Origin: an uncultured Bacteroidales bacterium
Lineage (GTDB): Bacteria; Bacteroidota; Bacteroidia; Bacteroidales; Marinilabiliaceae
Length of the DNA: 5,523 bases
Direction of reading: 5' to 3'
Assembly: GCA_934717675.1 (NCBI GenBank)
Contig: CAKUYZ010000108.1
Location: forward strand, 1-5,523
Shown: positions 1 through 5,523 of the stretch, piece after piece
Layout of the letters: every line of letters begins with the position of its first letter
Numbering within the stretch: position 1 is the first letter of the stretch
Notes under the pieces: generated by a model
The model's input: the letters and a program-made list of their open reading frames with translations, nothing else
Told to the model about the DNA's origin: nothing
The model's database searches: none
Program-made: the position numbers and the translations under genes

Positions 1-839
1 GCGCTGGCAGTGAGGGTGCGCTGACGAAGGCCCCATTCAATATGCTCTGCACGACAACGGACCTCAACAATGCGTTGCTCTGCTTCATACTGACTGGCTA
101 CCAGGGTTTCACCACTGCCGCAGGCTACATCGGAAACAGCAGGTTCGACCACGACATTTCCATCCTCATCCCGGAGATATGGGCCCGTATGGTTCCCGAA
201 GACCGCGACGCAAACTTCCTCATCAAAAACGGATGCTTCGACAAGATGGAGGACTTTGAATACAAGGGGCAAAAAGTCTTGGCCAGCAGGCTCGGCTACC
301 GTATCAACGAGAACTTCGCTTTCCGTTGTATGAACCGCCTCTTTGACGAGCCCCTTGCCGTGTTTGATGAGAAGATGCTCAAGCCGGAGCTCCAAGACAT
401 GGATCAGTTCGTAGATGGCATCAACAACATCGTCGAGGCGCAGCGCAAAGTGGCCCTCAAATATTTTGAGGAGGGCAGCGTAGAGGCCGCCATTCCGCCT
501 TTGAAGGCCATACTCTATGTCATGGCATATGGCGAGTATGAGGGTAAGACCATTGACGACCCCGAGATTCGCCACCTCTTTGACCGCGACTATGTCCTTG
601 CGAGCGACTGGTATAAGGAGAGGCTTGATCTCAAGCAACAGCGCGACATTGAGCTCACGCAGCGTCAGCTTGACTACATCATAGCCTTCCGCAACAGGCC
701 GGAGAACGTCAATTGCATCAATGACATGCGCATTGATTACAAGATTGCAAAACTCAAAGAACGCCTCAATTATTTGGCGACGGACGAGTACAAGCAGTCT
801 CTGGTCGGCACCATCGGCGCAGACCCGCTCTACAAGTAA
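1..839 (+). CDS. C-terminal part of a large conserved protein, family uncertain (possibly PPi-type PEP carboxykinase-like); 5' truncated
   Basis: The frame is open to the left edge (first full codon at 3-5, reading AGSEGALTKAPFN before the Met codon at 42) and stops at TAA 837-839, so about 278 C-terminal residues are present and the Met at 42 is internal. The opening stretch is dense in conserved-looking, glycine- and aromatic-rich sequence (LTGYQGFTTAAGYIGNSR, then DHD and IPEIWARM), which looks like the end of a catalytic domain. The rest is helical and charged (EAQRKVALKYFEEGSVEAA, IELTQRQLDYIIAF, KIAKLKERLNYLA) and ends in GTIGADPLYK. There is no signal peptide or membrane segment, so it is probably cytosolic. 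I do not firmly recognise the family. The pattern recalls the ends of very large (about 1,100 residue) proteins such as pyrophosphate-type PEP carboxykinase, but that is a memory-based guess. Isoleucine codons avoid ATA (4 of 21 by hand), suggesting good expression. It is followed by a hairpin terminator. Confidence 0.6.
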   Translation, partial: AGSEGALTKAPFNMLCTTTDLNNALLCFILTGYQGFTTAAGYIGNSRFDHDISILIPEIWARMVPEDRDANFLIKNGCFDKMEDFEYKGQKVLASRLGYRINENFAFRCMNRLFDEPLAVFDEKMLKPELQDMDQFVDGINNIVEAQRKVALKYFEEGSVEAAIPPLKAILYVMAYGEYEGKTIDDPEIRHLFDRDYVLASDWYKERLDLKQQRDIELTQRQLDYIIAFRNRPENVNCINDMRIDYKIAKLKERLNYLATDEYKQSLVGTIGADPLYK

Positions 840-861
840 GAAACGTCATTTTTAGACGCGC

Positions 862-898
862 AAGGGGCTTCAGGCTATGCAACGGCTTGAAGCCCCTT
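862..898 (+). terminator. Hairpin terminator after the first gene
   Basis: Arms 862-876 and 884-898 can form a 15-bp stem with two G-U pairs around a 7-base loop (ATGCAAC). The outer part, AAGGGGCTTC against GAAGCCCCTT, is perfect. It begins 23 bases after the stop of the first gene and ends 29 bases before the nucleosidase start. The right arm is followed by CCCATTAAAAATTC rather than a T-run, so it is not a textbook rho-independent terminator. It may act as a 3'-end or processing hairpin, or as a weak terminator that lets some transcription through to the next gene. Confidence 0.6.
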
Positions 899-927
899 CC
901 CATTAAAAATTCATATTGAAACCCACC

Positions 928-1497
928 ATGCACATTCTCATAATAGCAGCATTAAAAGAGGAGATGCCGACAATACGCCTGCAAAACGCTTCCTTTGAGA
1001 CCCTCATAACGAACGTCGGCAAGGTTCAGGCCTCAGTCTCTTTAGCAAAACGATTGGCAAGACCTGACGCACCACACGTTGACGCCATCCTCAACATAGG
1101 CACAGCAGGGGCAAAACCAAACGATGGGCTGAAAATGGGAGACATTGTGGCTTGCAATACGTTCATAGACAGGGATATGCTCAAACTTGCGCAATATGGG
1201 ACGACATACAAGTCTACCGCGAAGGCGAATGGCATAATCCTCTTTGACAAACTCATGGCGAAATGCAAAACAGGCATATGCAACACGGGAGATTCATTTG
1301 TCACAGATGGGCATTTTGATGGAGACGTATGCGACATGGAGGCATTCGCAATGGCGCAAATGGCAAACGCTTTTGACATTCCATTCATGGCAATCAAATT
1401 TGTGAGTGACATTGTAGGCAACAATTCAGTTGAAAGCTGGGAGGCTATGCTGGCCCATGCCAGGAACGCGTTAGGCCGTTTGCTTTCGGGAGATTAG
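928..1497 (+). CDS. 5'-methylthioadenosine/S-adenosylhomocysteine nucleosidase-like protein (PNP/UDP phosphorylase superfamily)
   Basis: This 189-residue protein probably hydrolyses the N-glycosidic bond of MTA and/or SAH, giving adenine and the thioribosyl product, for methionine recycling and removal of SAM by-products in the cytosol. Counting from ATG 928, the N-terminus IIAALKEEM puts a Glu at residue 12, where E. coli MTA/SAH nucleosidase has its Glu12. It continues with VGKV (30-33), NIGTAGA (56-62), GDIV (71-74), GDSFV (121-125), a DMEA motif (136-139; Met137-Glu138 match E. coli Met173-Glu174) and VSD with Asp161 matching catalytic Asp197. The enzyme should therefore be active. It is shorter than the usual 230 or so residues, mainly from a lost N-terminal hairpin and trimmed linkers, so its substrate preference could differ. 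A TTG at 916 would add four residues, but ATG 928 fits the family alignment. There is no Shine-Dalgarno site. ATA is the main Ile codon (8 of 15), unlike the flanking genes. Confidence 0.85.
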   Translation: MHILIIAALKEEMPTIRLQNASFETLITNVGKVQASVSLAKRLARPDAPHVDAILNIGTAGAKPNDGLKMGDIVACNTFIDRDMLKLAQYGTTYKSTAKANGIILFDKLMAKCKTGICNTGDSFVTDGHFDGDVCDMEAFAMAQMANAFDIPFMAIKFVSDIVGNNSVESWEAMLAHARNALGRLLSGD

Positions 1498-1567
1498 GAA
1501 GACATTTTCGGTTTTGATGGCACTAAAAATCAGTAAAACTACCACCAACAGGGACCGCAACTCTGGG

Positions 1568-1575
1568 TAATTTTG
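1568..1575 (+). promoter_or_regulatory. Putative Bacteroidetes -7 promoter element for the GH3-family gene
   Basis: TAATTTTG matches the Bacteroidetes primary sigma factor -7 consensus TAnnTTTG. It lies in the 110-base gap between the nucleosidase and the GH3-family gene, 32 bases before ATG 1608, which would give a leader of about 25 bases. No TTTG -33 box is seen at the expected distance (about 1541-1549 reads ACCACCAAC), so the call rests on one element only. It supports ATG 1608 over an upstream TTG at 1578, which would fall at or before the predicted transcript start. Confidence 0.45.
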
Positions 1576-1607
1576 CTTTGCGAAAATTTTTCAGAAGCTG
1601 TTTTAGA

Positions 1608-3311
1608 ATGAAAGGACAATGGATTAAGGGATGGCACAAGATTAACTTTGCCATCGGGCTAGTCGGAATGATTGAGAATTTCAAGTTGCGTTGCGCCGCC
1701 CGTAATGTCGAGAAGGCGCAAGCCAAGACACTCCGCGGCATCTTGGAATACGCCAAGGACACGGAATATGGCAAGGCTCATGATTTCGCCGGCATCTTGA
1801 AGGCCAAGACTCCCGCCGAGCTGTTCAAAGCCTACGAGGCCAACGTCAAGGTGAATGACTACGAAGACCTCCGTCCTTACATCAACAGGCATATGCACGG
1901 AGAGGAGAATATTCTTTTCCCTGGCAAGCCAAAGATGTACGCCACAACTTCCGGCACGACAAGCGAACCCAAATGGATTCCCATCACGTTCAAATATTTC
2001 TCTGATGTCTATGGCCGCATGAACAAGATGTGGCTCTCCAGCCTCATCAAGGCGAATCGCCACGCTTTCGCGGGTGGAGTTGTCACCATCGTAGGAAAGG
2101 CCATAGAGGGTTTCGCTCCAGACGGTACAGTCTACGGATCGGTCTCTGGCGTGTCTTTCACCAACTGCCCGGACTTTGTCAAGGTGGCCTACTCATCGCC
2201 TGCCGAGGTGTTCGAGATTAAAGACTACCGCGCCCGCTACTACACCATCATGCGTTTTGGCATCGCGATGAACTCTACCGTACTCATCACGGCGAATCCG
2301 TCAACCATCGTCGAGATGCAGAATAACGTCAACGAGTTCTACGACGACTATGTCAAGGACATAGAGAACGGCACGCTCAAAGAGGATCTTGACATCCCAC
2401 AGAACGTCAGGGAGGCTCTGCGCAGCCGTATGAAGCCAAACCCGGCAAGAGCGCAGGAGCTGCGCGACATCAAGGCCAAGTATGGTCACGTGCTGCCTAA
2501 GCACTATTGGCCAGACCTTGCCGTGGTCAACACATGGCACTGCGGAAACACAAAGATATATCTTGACAAGATCAAAGACTCGTTCCCCGAGCATACCAAG
2601 CAAATTGAGTTTGGCTATTTTGCCTCAGAGTGCCGCGCTGGCCTCGTCCTCAATGAGAAGGACGACACTACCCTCTTCGCTCATATGCACTATTTCGAGT
2701 TCATTCGCGAGGAAGATCTTGACAACCCGAATCCGGAGTTCCTGCCACTCAGCAAACTGGAGAAAGGCAAACGCTACTGCATGTACGTGACCACCTGCTC
2801 CGGCCTCTACCGATATAACATGAACGACCTCATTGTGGTGAGTGGCTTCAACGGCACCATACCAACCATTCAGTTCATTCAAAAGGTAAACGGCATCGTG
2901 ACTCTCACCGGAGAGAAACTCCACGAGAGGCAGTTCATCAAGGCCGTGCATGAGGCAGAGGAGGCGCTTAAGATGCCAACACGTTTCTTCATAGGCTTCG
3001 CCGATCCTGAGTATTCGGGCTATCACTTCTTCTACGAGTTCGCCGACAAGTCAACGTCTCAAGAGCAGGCGGAGGAGTTCACCAAAGCAGTTGACGCAAG
3101 CCTTAAGAAGATCAACATTGAGTACGATGCCAAGAGGGCCTCGTTCCGCGTCAAAGATCCCATCACCCATCGACTGGAAGATAACTCATTCGAGAAGTTT
3201 AAGGCCGAGTGCATCGCAGAAGGGGCCCGCGATGGCCAGTTCAAGCTGATGCTGCTGCTCCTTAAAGACAAAAAACGCTACCCGAAATTCGAGAAGCTGA
3301 TTGTGAAATAA
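1608..3311 (+). CDS. GH3-family acyl-adenylating enzyme (GH3 auxin-responsive promoter family, ANL superfamily)
   Basis: This 567-residue protein belongs to the GH3 family. Characterised plant members activate a carboxylic acid as an acyl-adenylate and join it to an amino acid; most bacterial members have no known substrate. Signatures in order, counted from ATG 1608: the Ser/Thr-rich phosphate-binding loop ATTSGTTSEPK (112-122); a FGYFASECRAGL block (about 335-346) in the place of the ASEG-type adenine-binding motif; GLYRYNMNDLIVVSGF (399-414), equivalent to the YRxGDxxxVxGF motif, with Asp407 the likely ribose-binding residue; and the hinge QKVNGIVTLTGEKLHE (425-440), leading into the mobile C-terminal domain. 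All core motifs are present, so it should be catalytically competent. No signal peptide or true membrane span is evident. Ile codons avoid ATA (about 5 of 36), which suggests solid expression. A -7 element before it and a terminator after it point to a single-gene transcript. The acyl substrate and acceptor cannot be deduced. Confidence 0.88.
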   Translation: MKGQWIKGWHKINFAIGLVGMIENFKLRCAARNVEKAQAKTLRGILEYAKDTEYGKAHDFAGILKAKTPAELFKAYEANVKVNDYEDLRPYINRHMHGEENILFPGKPKMYATTSGTTSEPKWIPITFKYFSDVYGRMNKMWLSSLIKANRHAFAGGVVTIVGKAIEGFAPDGTVYGSVSGVSFTNCPDFVKVAYSSPAEVFEIKDYRARYYTIMRFGIAMNSTVLITANPSTIVEMQNNVNEFYDDYVKDIENGTLKEDLDIPQNVREALRSRMKPNPARAQELRDIKAKYGHVLPKHYWPDLAVVNTWHCGNTKIYLDKIKDSFPEHTKQIEFGYFASECRAGLVLNEKDDTTLFAHMHYFEFIREEDLDNPNPEFLPLSKLEKGKRYCMYVTTCSGLYRYNMNDLIVVSGFNGTIPTIQFIQKVNGIVTLTGEKLHERQFIKAVHEAEEALKMPTRFFIGFADPEYSGYHFFYEFADKSTSQEQAEEFTKAVDASLKKINIEYDAKRASFRVKDPITHRLEDNSFEKFKAECIAEGARDGQFKLMLLLLKDKKRYPKFEKLIVK

Positions 3312-3330
3312 CGGATAGACCAATACCAAC

Positions 3331-3375
3331 AAGCCCCTGCGACGCAAAATGCGCCGAGGGGCTTTCTTATTTTTT
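3331..3375 (+). terminator. Intrinsic terminator of the GH3-family gene
   Basis: The arms AAGCCCCT (3331-3338) and AGGGGCTT (3357-3364) form a perfect 8-bp outer stem. Inside it, CG and CGC on the left can pair with GCG and CG on the right, with one bulged G and one mismatch, closing on an A-rich loop. A T-rich tract (TCTTATTTTTT, 3365-3375) follows directly. It starts 19 bases after the GH3-gene stop. The T-tract ends only four bases before the phosphatase start codon, so the terminator and the next gene's initiation region abut. Confidence 0.85.
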
Positions 3376-3379
3376 GAAT

Positions 3380-4066
3380 ATGGAGAAAGACAAGAGATAT
3401 AAACTCGTAATTTTTGATTTTGACAACACACTGTACGATGGCCACCACTACGCCCTTCGCCTTGTGTTGCATAACTTGCGCCATGCGCTATGGGCAAAAG
3501 CGGAGCGCAAAGTGAGGCTCTCGCTCGCTGGCGCAGACATGAAAGACGGAGCTGCGCTTAGACTAGAAATGACGAAAAGGTTGGCGGAAGCCACAGGCAT
3601 AGATGTGAGCAGAATATCCACTTGGTATTCAGAGAAATATTTACCATCTATGGCCAGGACGTTGAAATCAGCATATATGGCACGCCAAGGGGCCAAAGAG
3701 ACCATCAAAGCGCTTATCAACGCAGGAATAAAAGTCTGCGTCTTGTCAGACTATCCCAACACCGAACAGCGGATGGAGGCCATAGGGCTGAACGATAACC
3801 GGATTGGCAAATGGAGCGCAGAAGAAATGGGGGCCTTAAAACCTTCAGCGCGTCCCTTTATCGAAGTTGCGCACGCCATGGGTGTCGAACCCACCGAAAC
3901 ACTTGCGATAGGCGACCGTGCGGACACAGACGGAGCCGGGGCCAAGGCCGCTGGCATGGACGCATTGCTCATTGAGGGCAAGCGTGCCACGGCAGGGTGC
4001 GGGTTTGACGTGATGAGCTGGGATGATGTTTGCAAATTTCTCATATCTAAAACCTTGGTCATATGA
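3380..4066 (+). CDS. HAD-superfamily hydrolase (C1-cap phosphatase, possibly a nucleotidase)
   Basis: This 228-residue cytosolic protein is a haloacid dehalogenase-type phosphohydrolase that removes phosphate through an aspartyl-phosphate intermediate with Mg2+. All four motifs are present: motif I DFDNTLYD (13-20; nucleophile Asp13, acid/base Asp15), motif II with Ser123 in VCVLSDYP, motif III Lys154 in LKPSARPF, and motif IV GDRADTD (178-184). A mostly helical insert at about residues 21-105 is the C1 cap that sets the substrate. The length and layout fit small-molecule phosphatases such as phosphoglycolate phosphatase or YjjG-type nucleotidases; the sequence does not decide between them. 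ATG 3380 is preferred over an in-frame TTG at 3374, which lies inside the terminator T-tract. There is no Shine-Dalgarno site. The stop codon overlaps the exonuclease start by four bases, so the two are very likely co-translated. No separate promoter is obvious, so expression may depend on readthrough of the upstream terminator or on an unrecognised promoter. Confidence 0.88.
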   Translation: MEKDKRYKLVIFDFDNTLYDGHHYALRLVLHNLRHALWAKAERKVRLSLAGADMKDGAALRLEMTKRLAEATGIDVSRISTWYSEKYLPSMARTLKSAYMARQGAKETIKALINAGIKVCVLSDYPNTEQRMEAIGLNDNRIGKWSAEEMGALKPSARPFIEVAHAMGVEPTETLAIGDRADTDGAGAKAAGMDALLIEGKRATAGCGFDVMSWDDVCKFLISKTLVI

Positions 4067-4563
4067 AAAATTTCGCGGCAATTGACTTCGAGACCGCCAA
4101 TGAGCACAGATCCAGTGTTTGCAGCGTTGGCCTGATAGTGGTCAGGGATGGCACTGTCGTTGACAAATATTACAGCCTAATAAACCCGCGCCCGTCATAT
4201 TTCAGAAGCTTCACCACAAGCATACATGGGCTTACGGAGGAAGACGTTAAAGATGCGCCAAACTTTGTGGACGTCTGGACTGAGATTATGCCACGGATTG
4301 ACGGACTATGTCTGGTGGCGCACAACAGCCCGTTTGACGAGGGGTGCCTGAAGGCTGTGTTCGCTGCCTACGGAATGCCCTACCCCTCAGACAAATACAC
4401 ATTTAGGTGCACCTGCCGCGAGGCTAGAAGAAAACTTGGCGACACCTTGCCCAATTACCAATTACAGACTGTGGCTAAGTTTTGCGGATTCGACCTGACC
4501 AATCACCATCATGCCCTTGCCGACGCTGAGGCCTGCGCTCAAATTGCCCTCAAGATGCTCTAG
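4063..4563 (+). CDS. DEDDh-family 3'-5' exonuclease (DnaQ/epsilon-like), stand-alone domain
   Basis: This 166-residue protein is a single exonuclease domain that should degrade DNA or RNA from the 3' end with two metal ions. The five DEDDh residues are all visible: Asp8 and Glu10 in AIDFETAN (ExoI), Asp92 in VAHNSPFDEGCL (ExoII), and His149 with Asp154 in HHALADAE (ExoIII, spacing HxAxxD as in E. coli epsilon). SIHGLTEEDV (53-62) and the TLPNYQLQTVAKF segment (128-140) are also typical of the epsilon-like group. There is no polymerase, helicase, BRCT or other added domain, so it is probably a free-standing repair or nucleic-acid turnover enzyme rather than the replicative proofreading subunit; oligoribonuclease- or RNase T-like activity is possible. 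The start codon overlaps the stop of the phosphatase (ATGA, 4063-4066) and no Shine-Dalgarno is present, so initiation probably relies on ribosomes ending the upstream gene. Confidence 0.9.
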   Translation: MKNFAAIDFETANEHRSSVCSVGLIVVRDGTVVDKYYSLINPRPSYFRSFTTSIHGLTEEDVKDAPNFVDVWTEIMPRIDGLCLVAHNSPFDEGCLKAVFAAYGMPYPSDKYTFRCTCREARRKLGDTLPNYQLQTVAKFCGFDLTNHHHALADAEACAQIALKML

Positions 4564-4604
4564 CTTGGCACAAATACACATAGTCGCAATGCGAAATAAA
4601 TAAC

Positions 4605-4612
4605 TACCTTTG
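4605..4612 (+). promoter_or_regulatory. Putative Bacteroidetes -7 promoter element for the YbbR-domain gene
   Basis: TACCTTTG is an exact match to TAnnTTTG and lies in the 71-base gap between the exonuclease stop and the YbbR-domain start, 22 bases before ATG 4635. Transcription would begin near 4619, giving a short leader to ATG 4635 or a more usual one to ATG 4656. No TTTG -33 box is visible upstream; an 11-base palindrome (TCGCA-A-TGCGA, 4584-4594) occupies that area instead. Confidence 0.55.
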
Positions 4613-4634
4613 CCCCTAACGGCACGTCCTCGGC

Positions 4635-5523
4635 ATGATCAAGGTATTAAAAAAAATGGTCAAGAGCACCAAGAGCAGAGACTTCCGCACGTTTCTGCTC
4701 TTTCTGCTTCTGTCTGCTCTCCTGTGGCACATTGAGAAACTGCGTCAGACCTACACCGTCACCACAAGATTACATATAGAGTGCGAAGATGTGCCTCACG
4801 GATACATAACGCCGCCATACTTGAACAAGACCGTGGTGACGACCCTGGAGGGCAACGGCTTTAGCCTGCTGAAGATGTATTTGACAAACAGCCGAAACAT
4901 AAAAGTCGCCGTCTCTCCTTTACACAGACTGACGTCGGGAGGTGAGATGTGGGCCATATATGTGCCGCGCAGGTTGGCGGGGCAGAAAACGGACTTGCCG
5001 GAGCATATTAAAATTACCGACGTTTTGACGGACACGGTGATGATCCCTCTGCTTACGGTCTACCAAAAGAAAATGCCAGTCATATTACGAGACCACGTCA
5101 GCCTTGCGCAGCAACGCACGTTCTCGTCGCCCAGGCGCATAACGCCAGACAGTGTCATTGTGACAGCCACGAGCGACATTTTGGACACCATGACCGCCGT
5201 ATATACGCCAATTCAGGCCCCAATAATTTTGACAGACTCCACAACGGTGACTGTTCCGCTCCAAATCCCGACATCCGCCACCTCGTCAACCTATGCCATA
5301 GATGTGAATTATAACATTGAGCCTCTGACGGAAAAGAAGCTGTCTGTCCCCATCCGCACAGTTAACGTGCCATCAGGATATTCGTGCAGGCTCTTCCCCC
5401 CCTCGGCAAAGGTCACATTTTCTGTCGGACTAAGCCATTTTGAAGACGCGGAGGAAGACGACTTTGACGTTGTGGCAGACTTCAAAAATGTGCATCCTGG
5501 CGCAAAGGACTCACGAATAAGAG
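4635..5523 (+). CDS. YbbR-like domain-containing protein, membrane-anchored; 3' truncated
   Basis: An open frame runs from ATG 4635 to the right edge with no stop (296 full codons), so the C-terminus is missing. The N-terminus is basic (MIKVLKKMVKSTKSRDFR), followed by one hydrophobic segment (FRTFLLFLLLSALLWHIEKL, about residues 17-36). It is probably an uncleaved inner-membrane anchor with the rest outside the cytoplasm. The remainder is beta-rich with repeating features such as VTTRLHIECEDVPHGY, SPRRITPDSVIVTATSDIL and KLSVPIRTVNVPSGYSCRLFPPSAKVTFSV; the pattern of short strands with P-SV-V and NVP-GY turns is what I expect of tandem YbbR repeats. Bacteroidales YbbR proteins are usually around 320-340 residues, so only a short tail should be missing. 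The family's exact role is unsettled; in Firmicutes the homologue CdaR regulates a diadenylate cyclase. ATG 4656, after an A-rich run, is a credible alternative start. It has its own -7 element. ATA is common (9 of 20 Ile codons). Confidence 0.78.
   Translation, partial: MIKVLKKMVKSTKSRDFRTFLLFLLLSALLWHIEKLRQTYTVTTRLHIECEDVPHGYITPPYLNKTVVTTLEGNGFSLLKMYLTNSRNIKVAVSPLHRLTSGGEMWAIYVPRRLAGQKTDLPEHIKITDVLTDTVMIPLLTVYQKKMPVILRDHVSLAQQRTFSSPRRITPDSVIVTATSDILDTMTAVYTPIQAPIILTDSTTVTVPLQIPTSATSSTYAIDVNYNIEPLTEKKLSVPIRTVNVPSGYSCRLFPPSAKVTFSVGLSHFEDAEEDDFDVVADFKNVHPGAKDSRIR

Noticed and set aside
42..839. ATG at 42 as the true start of the first gene
   Set aside because: The same frame is open to the left edge and the residues before the Met (GSEGALTKAPFN) read as continuous protein; the gene starts outside the window.
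916..927. TTG at 916 as start of the nucleosidase
   Set aside because: ATG 928 places the catalytic Glu exactly at residue 12 as in E. coli; the four extra residues have no counterpart in the family.
1026..1424. Long minus-strand open frame opposite the nucleosidase, and similar ones opposite the GH3 (1659-2063, 2301-2603, 2625-3026), HAD (3448-3720, 3751-4107) and YbbR (4796-5035) genes
   Set aside because: They lie opposite genes with clear family motifs, have low-complexity or unnatural composition, and lack promoters; they are shadows of the coding strand.
1498..1567. Possible terminator after the nucleosidase gene
   Set aside because: No stem of useful length followed by a T-run could be found; the AT-rich text here forms only weak pairings.
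1578..1607. TTG at 1578 as start of the GH3-family protein
   Set aside because: It lies right after the putative -7 element, at or before the expected transcript start; ATG 1608 is the natural choice.
2030..2790. Other-frame plus-strand open frames within the GH3-family gene (2030-2221, 2482-2790)
   Set aside because: They are wholly inside a well-supported gene and show no recognisable protein features.
3374..3379. TTG at 3374 as start of the HAD hydrolase
   Set aside because: It falls inside the T-tract of the upstream terminator and adds only two residues before ATG 3380.
1..5523. CRISPR array, tRNA/rRNA genes, insertion sequences, attachment sites, defence or toxin-antitoxin systems
   Set aside because: No regularly spaced repeats, RNA gene motifs, transposase or integrase motifs, or small paired genes were seen; all genes are single-copy cellular enzymes or membrane proteins.

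Overview
The window looks like an ordinary, tightly packed chromosomal segment from a member of the Bacteroidota, most likely order Bacteroidales (Prevotella- or Muribaculaceae-like). The basis is the protein set (a bacterial GH3-family enzyme and a YbbR-domain protein of the kind common in this order), the lack of any clear Shine-Dalgarno sequence before any start codon, and two sites matching the Bacteroidetes -7 promoter element TAnnTTTG. G+C looks close to one half by eye. The genus cannot be settled from this window.

Layout: all six genes are on the + strand. (1) 1-839 is the C-terminal part of a large protein whose start lies outside the window; it ends in a strong hairpin (862-898). 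(2) 928-1497 is a compact MTA/SAH-nucleosidase-like protein with its catalytic residues intact. (3) 1608-3311 is a GH3-family acyl-adenylating enzyme, preceded by a -7-like element (1568-1575) and followed by a clear intrinsic terminator (3331-3375). (4) 3380-4066 is a HAD-superfamily phosphatase. (5) 4063-4563 is a DEDDh 3'-5' exonuclease whose start codon overlaps the stop of the phosphatase (ATGA). (6) 4635-5523 is the N-terminal part of a YbbR-domain membrane-anchored protein, preceded by a good -7 element (4605-4612) and running off the right edge.

How they may work together: the phosphatase and exonuclease form a translationally coupled pair. An exonuclease that releases nucleoside monophosphates next to a phosphatase that could dephosphorylate them suggests nucleotide turnover or salvage, but this is inference. 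The nucleosidase recycles S-adenosylmethionine by-products. The GH3 enzyme is probably its own transcription unit with an unknown substrate. There is no non-coding stretch over 300 bases and no sign of mobile elements, CRISPR arrays, tRNA or rRNA. No clearly new multi-gene system is visible. The most open biochemical questions are the GH3 enzyme, the truncated first gene and the phosphatase-exonuclease pair.
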